Made by a program: the position numbers and the translations under genes
Notes under the pieces: model-generated
Told to the model about the DNA's origin: nothing
Database searches by the model: none
The model's input: only the letters and a program-made list of their open reading frames with translations
Shown here: positions 25,241 to 34,439 of the stretch, piece by piece
How positions within the stretch are numbered: position 1 is the stretch's first letter
Layout of the letters: each line of letters opens with the position of its first letter
Assembly (NCBI RefSeq): GCF_900177645.1
Contig: NZ_FXAO01000006.1
Span: 1-64,000 of the forward strand
Direction of reading: 5' to 3'
Origin: Arenibacter troitsensis
GTDB taxonomy: Bacteria; Bacteroidota; Bacteroidia; Flavobacteriales; Flavobacteriaceae
Length of the DNA: 64,000 nt

Positions 25241-26992
25241 CTAATAACCTGGGTTCTGTTGAAGAAAACCGTCAATACCTGAAGCTGCATCCACTGCACT
25301 CTGTGGTATAGGAAATACCCTTTTGTTTACATCGGAATCTGTCTTTTCAGTCCAGGAATCCTCGTATTTGCCAAATCGTATTTGATCCCCGCGTCTAAAG
25401 CCTTCCCAGTACAATTCAAAACCTCGCTCACGAAACATTATATCCAAATCAATGGATGTCAAAGAGGCCGGAGTCTGATCTGGGCGCGATGTTCTTGAAG
25501 ACCGCACAAAGTTCACATCGGTTAAGGCCCCTGAAGCATCATTCTTTCTCAATTTTGCTTCTGCCCGCATTAGATATATTTCAGCCAATCTCATCATTAC
25601 AAGATCTATACTACTAAAATTATTGGCATTTGGAGAAGTACGGCTAAATTGATACTTGGAGACACGATATCCTGTATTGTGCAACGACCCTTCATTGGTG
25701 AAGTTTATTTCTTCGGTATGATTAACATATCCCACATCCCTATCAGGACCATTTCCTTTAATTTGTTTAACGGGATATATCCTTACCCCATCATCACATG
25801 TATAAAACGAACCCCCGGAATCCTTTCTGGGACCCCATTGTACACCACGTAAGATACCTCTATTCATTTCGTAGGTAGCAACATCCGCACAATAATAATG
25901 ATCTTCATCATTCAAAGGGGAGAGCCCAGTTAAATCCATCAACTCTGCAGGAATCTGCTGGTTTTGCTGATAGAATCTGGCATCTGCATCTGCAGGATCC
26001 ACATCCTCATAGGCATCTACCCAAGTCTGATAAAAATCTGAAGTTATAGCTGGACCATCTGTACCATCAGAACTGGGATATTCCAATCTTCCCCATACGG
26101 ATCCTGCAATAGACCAATAAGACCAACGGCTTTCCTCGTTTCTCAAAACCCCACGTTGATCCAAGGCAAATATGATCTCGGAGTTACTATTGTTATCGTC
26201 ATTGAAAAGATCAAAATATTCTGGCGATAGTGAAAAATCTCCTGAATTGATAATGTTATTTGTGTACTCTATAACCTTATCCATATCCGCATCCGTAAAA
26301 TTTGGTGTGCCATATGGGTCCCTATATACAGCTGCATTTAGGTGCAACCTTGCCAAAAAGCCCCAAACTGCGGCCTGGGTCATCCTTCCCGGTCCTTTAT
26401 CTGTGTTAATAACGTCTACCACGGACAACAATTCATTTTGTATATAATCTATGGCGTCCTGGGTCCTTAACACTTCTGAAAGCTGATTGGAGGCTTCCTT
26501 TTTTAATACCATTCCCCAACTATCCAGCATCAACAAATTTAGGTAGGCCCTAAGTGCCTTCATTTCGTACAAGGCTCCCGCCGCTTCCGCATTGCCTTCA
26601 TCTGCCAATGGAGTCAACACCTCAATGGCCGCCAATGTTCTTGAAATATTGGTAGTAAGTTCGTTCCAGCTACTGGAAATCAAATCATTACTCGGGGTGT
26701 AGGTGTGCGAATGTGTGGCTAAAAATTTACCCCCATCAAACCAGTCGGTTCCTCCCCTGTAAGGAAGAATGGCCTCATCCGAGGCAATCAGCTGAAGACC
26801 ATAGTAATTGGTATGCCTCCAGGTCCATGAAACGTAGCCGTAGGCAGGTGCAATTGCTCCGCTAATCACTTCGGCCTGGGCACCCGTTAGGGTTTCATCG
26901 AATAATTCCTCTTTTAGGTCCGTACAGTTCCAGTTCAACAAGGAACAATACACCAATATTGTAATTATGAGTTTATTTTTCATTACTAGCAT
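25241..26992 (-). CDS. SusD/RagB-family outer-membrane lipoprotein
   Basis: Surface glycan- or nutrient-binding partner of the SusC receptor just upstream. About 580 residues; starts are possible at 26992 and 26983 (MKNKLIITILVYCSLLNWNC, lipobox Cys). SusD features: helical TPR-like N-terminal region (LYEMKALRAYLNLLMLDSWG), the family motif RLAEIYLMRAEAKLR, and the C-terminal block FRERGFELYWEGFRRGDQIRFGKY ending FPIPQSAVD...LQQNPGY. Spacing to susC is only 8 bp. The substrate is unknown; the shared operator with the iol operon suggests an inositol-containing compound. Confidence 0.93.
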   Translation of the reverse strand: MLVMKNKLIITILVYCSLLNWNCTDLKEELFDETLTGAQAEVISGAIAPAYGYVSWTWRHTNYYGLQLIASDEAILPYRGGTDWFDGGKFLATHSHTYTPSNDLISSSWNELTTNISRTLAAIEVLTPLADEGNAEAAGALYEMKALRAYLNLLMLDSWGMVLKKEASNQLSEVLRTQDAIDYIQNELLSVVDVINTDKGPGRMTQAAVWGFLARLHLNAAVYRDPYGTPNFTDADMDKVIEYTNNIINSGDFSLSPEYFDLFNDDNNSNSEIIFALDQRGVLRNEESRWSYWSIAGSVWGRLEYPSSDGTDGPAITSDFYQTWVDAYEDVDPADADARFYQQNQQIPAELMDLTGLSPLNDEDHYYCADVATYEMNRGILRGVQWGPRKDSGGSFYTCDDGVRIYPVKQIKGNGPDRDVGYVNHTEEINFTNEGSLHNTGYRVSKYQFSRTSPNANNFSSIDLVMMRLAEIYLMRAEAKLRKNDASGALTDVNFVRSSRTSRPDQTPASLTSIDLDIMFRERGFELYWEGFRRGDQIRFGKYEDSWTEKTDSDVNKRVFPIPQSAVDAASGIDGFLQQNPGY

Positions 26993-27000
26993 TTTTTTTA

Positions 27001-29973
27001 TTAGAATGATACGTTTAAGCCAAAAAGCAATGTTCTTGGAGAAGGATATGTAAACCGGTCTATCCCAAAAGTTTGAATCCCGTCTATGGTGCTTCCCGTG
27101 TTGATCTCCGGATCAAACCCGGAATAATCTGTAACCACAAATAAGTTCTGGCCCGTTAGAGTAAATCTGACATTACTTATCAAATCTCCTAAACCAAGAT
27201 TTTGAGGTTTTAGGTTATACCCTAGGGTGGCATTGTTTAAGCGAAGGAAGCTACCATCCTCTAAATAGCGGGTAGACACTTCATTGGAGTTGCTGTTGTC
27301 CTCGTTCGGAAATTCTACTGCAAAATCTGTCGTATTCAGGTTTCTGCTCAACTGTCCTTTTGAAAATAGGGACATAGCCGTATGGTTAAAGATTTTATTC
27401 CCAGAAACTCCATTAAAGTTAAGACCTAAATCAAAATCTTTATAATTGAATTTAAAATAAAACGCATATATGATATCCGGCAGGGCACTTCCGACAACGA
27501 CACGGTCATTATCCAAAATTTCACCGTCACCATTGACGTCCCTAAATTGATTACGGCCATCAGCACCTATACCAATAAATTCCTTCATATAGAATGCACC
27601 TACAGGTTCGTTGTTCAGATACCCATTAATAGTGGCACCAGTTTGCCCGGCACCTTGGGCGGCACCAGTAGTAATCACCTCAAATTGGGAGTTTTCAACT
27701 GTATTTTCAGTAAAACTCATATTACCTCCCAAATTAAACATGAAGTCCTCCGAGAGCATTATTCTATAATCCAGTGCCACTTCAACACCCGAATTTATAA
27801 TTTCCATATCCGGAATATTGGTCCAGATTTTTGAAGTGGGCTGAATGGGATCTATCCTATTGGCAAGTAGTACCACATCACTGGTAACTTTGTGAAAATA
27901 GTCCAAGGTACCCGTCAATTTACTATTGAAGAGACCAAAATCCAATCCAATATTGGTCTGTGTGGAAACTTCCCATTTAAGATCGGGATTTGCCGTTCGG
28001 GCAGGAACAGTACCAAATGGATAATCATCTATAGTACTTGCATTTGGATCAAGAGGATAAGTATCATTGTCCGCCTTACTGTCTATATAACTTGCCAAAC
28101 TTACTTTATTATCTATCCCTTCCTGGTTACCTGTTTGTCCCCAACTAGCACGAAGTTTTAGATTATTGATAACGTCGCTATCGGCCAATATGTCTTCCTT
28201 ACTAATATTCCAGCCCAATGCTACGGATGGAAAATATCCATATTTGTTGTTGGCGCCAAATTTTGAAGAACCATCGGCACGCATGGTGGCTGTAAGCAGA
28301 TATTTGTCCGCATACCCGTAATTAAGCCTACCAAAGAAAGATTGAAGTTCATTCTTAAATGCATAACTGTTCAGGCTCGTAGGATTCTCTTGGCTACTGA
28401 TCTGATCCTGAAATTTAGGATCAATATCATTGGTTGCGAAGCCCCTAAGATCGAAATGTTTTTGCTGAACATATATTTCCTGATAGGAATGTCCCGCTAA
28501 CAAGGTAAAATTATGAACGCCCTCATTATAGGTATAGGTCAATGTATTCTCTACCAAGGAATTCCTATTATTGGTATAGTAAGAACCAAGTGTACCTTCT
28601 ACCAAGCTTTCCAGTATAGGATACGGATTTGTCTGTACATCCCTATCCGTTGCCGAATAATCTACCCCAAGATTGGCCCTATAGGTCAACCCTTTAAAAA
28701 TTTCTAAAGAAGGGGCAATATTTGCCAAGATACGGTTGCTGTTGGAAACATCACTATAAATTTGGTTACGTACCGCGGGATTCAATCTATCATCGAACAA
28801 GGTGGGTTCCCCGTTGGTATAAAGTGGAATTGTAGGGTTCAATTGTAGCATATCCACTGTCATATCACCAATATTAGGCCTATCATTTACTGTTCTTGAA
28901 GCCGTCAGATTCAAATCAACATTAAAACGTCCGTCCAATGCTTTCTGGGTCAGATTTACCCTTCCTGAATATCTTTTTAAGGAACTGGTATTAAAAATCC
29001 CTTTTTGATCATCGACCCCAGTGGATACGTAATAGGAAAATTTATCTGCGGCCCCGCCACTCATAGCAAAGTTAACATTCTTGGAAATGGCCGTTCTAGT
29101 CAGTTCATCTTGCCAATCCGTATTAGCACCTCCATCCAATAAAACACCTCCTACAGCAGGAACCTGTTGCCTAAATTCATCGGCGCTAAAGACATCCATT
29201 TTATTGGCCAAAGTGGCCATTGCAGTAGAAATGGATAAATTCATTTCAGATTTGCCGTCCCTTCCTTTTTTGGTAGTGATAACAATAACCCCATTGGCGG
29301 CGCGCGCTCCATAAATGGCAGCTGCGGAAGCATCCTTCAACACATCCATCGAGGCTATATCCTGAGGATTGATAAAATTTAAGGGATTGGAAGCTACTCC
29401 AGTACCACTATTGTCTATAACAAAACCATCAATGACAAATAGCGGTGTAGTTCCTGATCGGAGACTCCCCAATCCACGAATAATAATGTTTTGGGATGCA
29501 CCTGGCTCCCCACTTACCGAAGTTACATTGACACCCGACACTTTACCTTGCAAAAGCTGACCGGGATTGGCCACTACTCCTTTGTTAAAATCTTCACTTT
29601 TAACGGAAGCGATAGATCCGGTTACATCAGATTTCTTTTGAACGCCGTAACCTACTACTACCACCTCATCCAACAATGATGAGTCTTCCTGCAAGGATAC
29701 ACTCACATTGGTTTGACCGTTAAGCGGAAACTCCTTGGTAGCATATCCTAAAAAGGATACAACCAAAATTGCATTTTCATCCGATACCTGGATGGCGAAA
29801 TTACCATCAAAATCGGTCGTAGTTCCATTTGAAGTTCCTTTTACCACCACAGTTGCACCTGGTAAAGGAATATTCTGTTCATCGGACACTGTACCACTTA
29901 CTGTGGTCTGCGCCCATGACGTTAGGGATGTGCCTACCAATAAGACAAACATCAAAAATTTCAGTTTCTTCAT
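27001..29973 (-). CDS. SusC-type TonB-dependent receptor
   Basis: 990 residues. Signal peptide (FLMFVLLVGTSLTSWAQ), CarboxypepD_reg-like domain (about 22-105: VSGTVSDEQNIPLPGATVVVKG), plug domain (SLLDEVVVVGYGVQKKSDVTG, GVNVTSVSGEPGASQNIIIRG, DVLKDASAAAIYGARAANGVI), and a long beta-barrel ending RTLLFGLNVSF. Unlike the receptor at the left edge it has no STN domain, so it is not FecR-controlled. Together with susD it forms a typical SusCD pair. The LacI-type palindrome at 30051-30076 lies about 80 bp upstream. Confidence 0.95.
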   Translation of the reverse strand: MKKLKFLMFVLLVGTSLTSWAQTTVSGTVSDEQNIPLPGATVVVKGTSNGTTTDFDGNFAIQVSDENAILVVSFLGYATKEFPLNGQTNVSVSLQEDSSLLDEVVVVGYGVQKKSDVTGSIASVKSEDFNKGVVANPGQLLQGKVSGVNVTSVSGEPGASQNIIIRGLGSLRSGTTPLFVIDGFVIDNSGTGVASNPLNFINPQDIASMDVLKDASAAAIYGARAANGVIVITTKKGRDGKSEMNLSISTAMATLANKMDVFSADEFRQQVPAVGGVLLDGGANTDWQDELTRTAISKNVNFAMSGGAADKFSYYVSTGVDDQKGIFNTSSLKRYSGRVNLTQKALDGRFNVDLNLTASRTVNDRPNIGDMTVDMLQLNPTIPLYTNGEPTLFDDRLNPAVRNQIYSDVSNSNRILANIAPSLEIFKGLTYRANLGVDYSATDRDVQTNPYPILESLVEGTLGSYYTNNRNSLVENTLTYTYNEGVHNFTLLAGHSYQEIYVQQKHFDLRGFATNDIDPKFQDQISSQENPTSLNSYAFKNELQSFFGRLNYGYADKYLLTATMRADGSSKFGANNKYGYFPSVALGWNISKEDILADSDVINNLKLRASWGQTGNQEGIDNKVSLASYIDSKADNDTYPLDPNASTIDDYPFGTVPARTANPDLKWEVSTQTNIGLDFGLFNSKLTGTLDYFHKVTSDVVLLANRIDPIQPTSKIWTNIPDMEIINSGVEVALDYRIMLSEDFMFNLGGNMSFTENTVENSQFEVITTGAAQGAGQTGATINGYLNNEPVGAFYMKEFIGIGADGRNQFRDVNGDGEILDNDRVVVGSALPDIIYAFYFKFNYKDFDLGLNFNGVSGNKIFNHTAMSLFSKGQLSRNLNTTDFAVEFPNEDNSNSNEVSTRYLEDGSFLRLNNATLGYNLKPQNLGLGDLISNVRFTLTGQNLFVVTDYSGFDPEINTGSTIDGIQTFGIDRFTYPSPRTLLFGLNVSF

Positions 29974-30761
29974 ATTTTTATGGTTTAAATTAGTTTTGTC
30001 GTAACCAATTTAACACTAAATTAACGATATCGGAATTTTTATGGCCGTAAAAACAATGCAAAGGTTTGCATTGTTTCCATTAAGAAGAATTTTCTTACCA
30101 ACCTATCTGCCGTAGTCCAAATTCGGTATCCTAGCCTAAGACAACCCACTTTAAAGCTACATTTCTATGTAAGGAACAAGCCTAGAAACCAAGGTGACCA
30201 TTTTGGATTATGCTACATTCTTCCAAAAAATAATTAAAGGAGTCTGTTGTCTATGACCTAAAATTACGCTGCCGATTAATCAATGTTTGGTTATTCTCGG
30301 CAAAACTAAATAAATACAAGTACGAAAATGAGACGGTTTTATGATTTTACTTTGGCTTTACGTTTTAATAACAAACACATGGTTGCCATGTACCAACATC
30401 TTACACGGGCAACATATAAAGGTATAGGATAGATTGAATTTAAGTTATAGCAAGCGAAAAATATTTTGAATTCATAGCGCTAATTAGTTCATTCTACCGC
30501 ATTTAAAGTGATGTTTACTACAAAAAACAGATTGGTTGCAATTTATACAAGTTAAATGATGTGCACTTTTTTGCTAAGCTAACACTAACTTAACATTGTA
30601 ACACCCAGACCTATTTATTTTGAAGAGGCGTAAAGTGGCCCAATTTAATTTAACCAGAGTAATTAAGGAATCATTCCATGAAGAATAAGGGCCAAAAAAT
30701 AACCTTAGCGGATAACTTATTGGCTTTCAGGAAGTCTATATTATTCCCTTTATAGAAGCCC
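29974..30761. other. Long non-coding gap upstream of susC
   Basis: 788 bp, A/T-rich. It contains the 26-bp palindrome at 30051-30076. Apart from that I find no convincing ORF, terminator or promoter match. It separates the minus-strand susC from the minus-strand gene ending at 30762. Confidence 0.6.
30051..30076. promoter_or_regulatory. 26-bp palindromic LacI-type operator upstream of susC
   Basis: Perfect 12-bp arms (AAACAATGCAAA and its complement) around GG. The inner 16 bp (30056-30071) are identical to the palindrome before iolJ at 13018-13033. It lies 78-103 bp upstream of the susC ATG. Confidence 0.75.
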
Positions 30762-31262
30762 TTAAAAATCGAATGTATAGAGGACGCCAAGGGTAAGGGT
30801 GGACCAAGTGGCACCATCCAACGCTATTCCGGTATAGGAAAAATTTACTTCTGTCTGGGCGCCCATTAAATAACCTATTGTTGGTCTATAATATAATCCA
30901 CCGTCATTACCGTCGTTTATTCCGATGGCCTGACCAATATCACCCCCAATAGAGAAGGAATTGGATGTCCAAAATCTAACAGAAGCGGCAAGGGGTACAA
31001 ATTGAATATTGGGCAAATCCTCGGAAAAAAGGTCCCTATCATATTTTTCAGGAAAGCCATTTACGAAACCTACCATTACCCCTAGGTCTATAATTTCACT
31101 TAGACCCCATCGATATCCCAGATCAACTCCTGCCACCAGACTAAGATCATCTTCGAATTCATCTAATGGTAGCCCTCCATGGATTCCGAGTTTCATACCT
31201 TGTTGGGCATATAATCCTATACTTAAAAGAGCAATAACAAAGGTAGCGAGTACTTTTTTCAT
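30762..31262 (-). CDS. Small outer-membrane beta-barrel protein, function unknown
   Basis: 166 residues with a signal peptide (VLATFVIALLSIGLYAQ). The rest alternates hydrophobic and polar residues with many Gly and aromatic residues (VAGVDLGYRWGLSEIIDLGVMVGF, SVRFWTSNSFSIGGDIGQAIG) and ends in LGVLYTFDF, the aromatic end typical of outer-membrane barrels. Similar OmpW/PorT-like barrels are frequent in Flavobacteriia. It is a single gene, so the context gives no function. Confidence 0.7.
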   Translation of the reverse strand: MKKVLATFVIALLSIGLYAQQGMKLGIHGGLPLDEFEDDLSLVAGVDLGYRWGLSEIIDLGVMVGFVNGFPEKYDRDLFSEDLPNIQFVPLAASVRFWTSNSFSIGGDIGQAIGINDGNDGGLYYRPTIGYLMGAQTEVNFSYTGIALDGATWSTLTLGVLYTFDF

Positions 31263-31491
31263 AAATGTTGGTTTTTGTTGGTCCGCATAAATCTAAAATC
31301 TTATCCAAACCTTAGCGAATTTTTGTTGTAAAACGTTCAAAAAAGGTTGTGGACAAACTGATTTTTGAAAACATTCAAATATGCAATCTTAACAAAGAAC
31401 TGCCAAGCAGTACCATGAACATGCAAAATGGAATATGCAATCACCAAATTAGCAAATGTGATATTTTAAAAATATCTTTAAATAATTAAAT

Positions 31492-32655
31492 ATGAATCCA
31501 TTTAAAGTTGCCTTAAAAAACGTTTCTGCAATGAAAAAAACATCTGCTATTATTTGCCTCATTATGGTAACCGCTTTATTTGGGCAGAACAAGAACTTCC
31601 AAATTTCAAAGGAAATTATAACTTACCAAGATCTGTTCAACTCGTCCAATAACCCCAACATCTCCTGCTACCGTATACCTGCCTTGGTCACCGCTCCCAA
31701 CGGCGACCTTATTGCGGCCATTGATGAACGGGTACCATCCTGTGGCGATTTACAATGGAGCAAGGACATTAATATTGTGATTCGAAAAAGTACCGATAAT
31801 GGTAAAACTTGGTCGGAAATAGAAAAAATAATAGATTTTCCTAGCGGAAAATCAGCTTCTGACCCTTCCATGATCGTGGACAACATCACCAAGGAAATAT
31901 TTCTGTTTTATAACTATATGGATTTGGATCATGAAAAAGATGTTTATTACTTACATGTTATAAAAAGTAAGGACAACGGCAAAACGTGGAGCGAACCCGA
32001 AGATATTACCACTCAAATTGCCAAAAAGGAATGGCATAACGATTTTAAATTTATCACCTCTGGCCGTGGCATTCAGACCCGATCCGGCACCCTATTGCAC
32101 TGTATGGCAAATCTTAATAGTGGGATGCATGTTTTTGGCAGTAAGGACCATGGAAAATCCTGGTTCTTTATCGATACTCCTGTGAGTCCTGCTGACGAAT
32201 CCAAGATTGTAGAGTTGGCCAATGGGGATTGGATGATCAACGCCAGGGCGAATAAAGAGGGTAAAAGGTTTGTACATATTTCCAGTGATGAGGGAAATAG
32301 TTGGAAAACCCGACCCGAACCTACCTTGATAGATCCAGGATGCAATGCCAGTATTGTCCGATATACCGCCATAAAGGATGGTTATAAAAAAAATAGATTA
32401 TTATTCTCCAATCCTAAAAGTGACAAAGATCGTGTTAACTTAACTGTTCGTATTAGCTACGATGAAGGTCAAACCTGGTCCGAGGGAAAAACAATTTATA
32501 AAGGGGAATCGGCCTACTCGTCCATGACCATATTGGACAATGGTGATATAGGTTTAATTTTTGAAAAGGACGACCATACCGAAAATGCCTTTGTAAGCTT
32601 TTCATTGAATTGGTTGACTGATGGAAAAGACACCTACAAAAAACCAAAGAAATAA
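31492..32655 (+). CDS. Exo-alpha-sialidase (GH33-like, BNR repeats), secreted
   Basis: 387 residues; a later ATG at 31531 gives a cleaner signal peptide (KKTSAIICLIMVTALFGQ). Sialidase features: the CYRIPALV Arg motif near the start, AIDERVPSCGDLQWS supplying the Asp, five Asp-box repeats (STDNGKTWS, SKDNGKTWS, SKDHGKSWF, SSDEGNSWK, SYDEGQTWS), ESKIVELANGDWMINARAN for the Glu, and ESAYSSMTIL for the catalytic Tyr. It should release sialic or related 2-keto acids from glycans. No sialic acid catabolic genes are present, so a KDN/KDO-like substrate cannot be excluded. The next gene follows after 17 bp. Confidence 0.85.
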   Translation: MNPFKVALKNVSAMKKTSAIICLIMVTALFGQNKNFQISKEIITYQDLFNSSNNPNISCYRIPALVTAPNGDLIAAIDERVPSCGDLQWSKDINIVIRKSTDNGKTWSEIEKIIDFPSGKSASDPSMIVDNITKEIFLFYNYMDLDHEKDVYYLHVIKSKDNGKTWSEPEDITTQIAKKEWHNDFKFITSGRGIQTRSGTLLHCMANLNSGMHVFGSKDHGKSWFFIDTPVSPADESKIVELANGDWMINARANKEGKRFVHISSDEGNSWKTRPEPTLIDPGCNASIVRYTAIKDGYKKNRLLFSNPKSDKDRVNLTVRISYDEGQTWSEGKTIYKGESAYSSMTILDNGDIGLIFEKDDHTENAFVSFSLNWLTDGKDTYKKPKK

Positions 32656-32672
32656 CATTTAATCATAGAAAT

Positions 32673-33554
32673 ATGTTAGTAATAAAGGACTTAGCCGATT
32701 ATGACCATCCTGTTTCGGACATGTTCCAACTGCCAAAATCAGCGGCGGAATGGGAGCAATACAAATTATCCGATGAACAGGTGGCACACTTTCATGAATT
32801 TGGATATCTATCCGGAATAAAACTATTGGAGGAATGGCAAGTGGATAGATTAAACCAAGAATTGGCAGCAATTATGGACCCCAATCATCCCGGGAATCAT
32901 TTGTTCTATGAATTTCACAGTAACGAATCCCAAGACCCTAATTCGGTTTTATTCCATTCCCTTGGACATTGGCGTATTACTCCTGGATTTCATGACGTTC
33001 TTTGGAACCCTGCCTTTATAATGGCAGCCCACCAATTGTTGGAAAGCAAATCCGTTAGATTTTGGCACGACCAATTATTTTGTAAGCCTGCCCTCCATGG
33101 TGGTGTAGTAGCCTGGCATCAGGACTACTCCTATTGGACCAGGACAATAGCCATGCAACATCTTACCTGTTGGACGGGATTGGATGATGCCAATACAGAA
33201 AACGGTTGTCTCCATTATATCCCTAAAAGCCATAAATGGGGTCTTTTGGATGCCCCTTCCCTTGCCGGTGATATGGACGGACTCATGAAATATCTTAGCG
33301 AGGATCAAAAAAAAGAGTTTAAGCCTACGCCCATTGAGCTAAAAAAAGGCTATGCAACCTTTCATCATCCTCTTATGGTACATGGTTCCTATGAAAACAA
33401 GTCGGAAAGAAGTAGGCGGGCATTTGTCCTTAATGTATTTGCCGATGGCACAGTAAGCAATACCGACGATGAGCTCTTGGCCGGAGTTCCCAAAGTTCCA
33501 AAAGGAAATAAGATGGAAGGCAAGTTTTTCCCATTGCTTTATTCTGGAAAATAA
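32673..33554 (+). CDS. Phytanoyl-CoA dioxygenase (PhyH)-family oxygenase
   Basis: 293 residues, Fe(II)/2-oxoglutarate dioxygenase fold. The metal triad is visible: His149-x-Asp151 (VAWHQDYSYW) and a distal His in TFHHPLMVHGSYEN; the Arg binding 2-oxoglutarate is probably in RSRRAFVLNVF. Members hydroxylate many small molecules, and the substrate here is unknown. It is 17 bp downstream of the sialidase and 49 bp upstream of a creatininase-family gene, so the three are likely one transcript. Confidence 0.85.
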   Translation: MLVIKDLADYDHPVSDMFQLPKSAAEWEQYKLSDEQVAHFHEFGYLSGIKLLEEWQVDRLNQELAAIMDPNHPGNHLFYEFHSNESQDPNSVLFHSLGHWRITPGFHDVLWNPAFIMAAHQLLESKSVRFWHDQLFCKPALHGGVVAWHQDYSYWTRTIAMQHLTCWTGLDDANTENGCLHYIPKSHKWGLLDAPSLAGDMDGLMKYLSEDQKKEFKPTPIELKKGYATFHHPLMVHGSYENKSERSRRAFVLNVFADGTVSNTDDELLAGVPKVPKGNKMEGKFFPLLYSGK

Positions 33555-33603
33555 AACAAAATGCATAGCATAAAATACCAATCAAAACTTTAGCCATCTT
33601 ATT

Positions 33604-34377
33604 ATGAAGCCAGAGCCAAGACCCTATATACTTGCCGAAACCAATTGGAAAACTGTTCGAGAGCAAGATTATACCGTTGCCATTTTACCTTGGGGTGCCA
33701 CCGAGGCGCACAATTACCATATGCCTTATGGCACTGACAACATTTTGGCAGAGCACGCCGCTGTAGCATCGGCCGAAATTGCCTGGTCCCAAGGTGCTAA
33801 AACCATTGTTCTGCCAACTATCCCTTTTGGCGTAAATACGGGACAAATAGATGTTGATCTATGCTTAAACATGAACCCAAGTACACAAATGGCAGTTTTA
33901 AAAGATTTGGTTCAGGTCTTGGAAGCCAACAGTATCCATAAATTGGTTATCGTAAACGGACACGGAGGCAATAATTTCAAGCAAATTATCAGGGAACTGA
34001 GCATAATATATCCCACTGTCTTTGTTTGCTCCCTAAATTGGTGGCAGGTAAAAGATGGGTCTCAATTTTTTACCGAACCAGGCGATCATGCCGGGGAATT
34101 GGAAACAGCCGTAGTAATGCACCTAACCCCAGATTTGGTATTGCCTTTGGACCAAGCTGGAGATGGAAACGCCAAAACTTTCAAAATAAATGGATTAAAA
34201 ACGGGTTGGGTTTCCGCTCAACGTAAATGGACAGCGGTAACAAAGGATACAGGAGTTGGGAATCCGAAATTAGCCAACCCGGTAAATGGAGCCAACTTCT
34301 TTACAGCAGTGACAGATGGCATTGCAGATTTTTTTGTAGAGCTGCACCATGCCAATTTGAATGATATGTACGAATAA
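33604..34377 (+). CDS. Creatininase-family amidohydrolase
   Basis: 257 residues. Metal-binding blocks of the family: WGATEAHNYHMPYGTDN (Glu34, His36, Asp45), IVNGHGGNNF, and GDHAGELETAVVMHL. Family members hydrolyse creatinine, formamides of mycofactocin or riboflavin pathways, or cyclic ketones. One member, IolN, is a 3-dehydro-scyllo-inosose hydrolase in inositol/L-glucose catabolism. Given the nearby inositol genes an IolN-like role is worth testing, but the direct neighbours (sialidase, PhyH oxygenase) do not prove it. Confidence 0.85.
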   Translation: MKPEPRPYILAETNWKTVREQDYTVAILPWGATEAHNYHMPYGTDNILAEHAAVASAEIAWSQGAKTIVLPTIPFGVNTGQIDVDLCLNMNPSTQMAVLKDLVQVLEANSIHKLVIVNGHGGNNFKQIIRELSIIYPTVFVCSLNWWQVKDGSQFFTEPGDHAGELETAVVMHLTPDLVLPLDQAGDGNAKTFKINGLKTGWVSAQRKWTAVTKDTGVGNPKLANPVNGANFFTAVTDGIADFFVELHHANLNDMYE

Positions 34378-34395
34378 AAACAATTGCTTATATAA

Positions 34396-34412
34396 CCTAA
34401 TTTGTAATTAGG
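34396..34412. terminator. Hairpin between convergent genes
   Basis: CCTAATT and AATTAGG around TGT, between the creatininase gene (ends 34377, plus) and the acyltransferase gene (ends 34440, minus). The T-tract is weak in both directions, so terminator function is uncertain. Confidence 0.4.
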
Positions 34413-34439
34413 AGGTTTATCCGAGGGCTGGACACTTCC

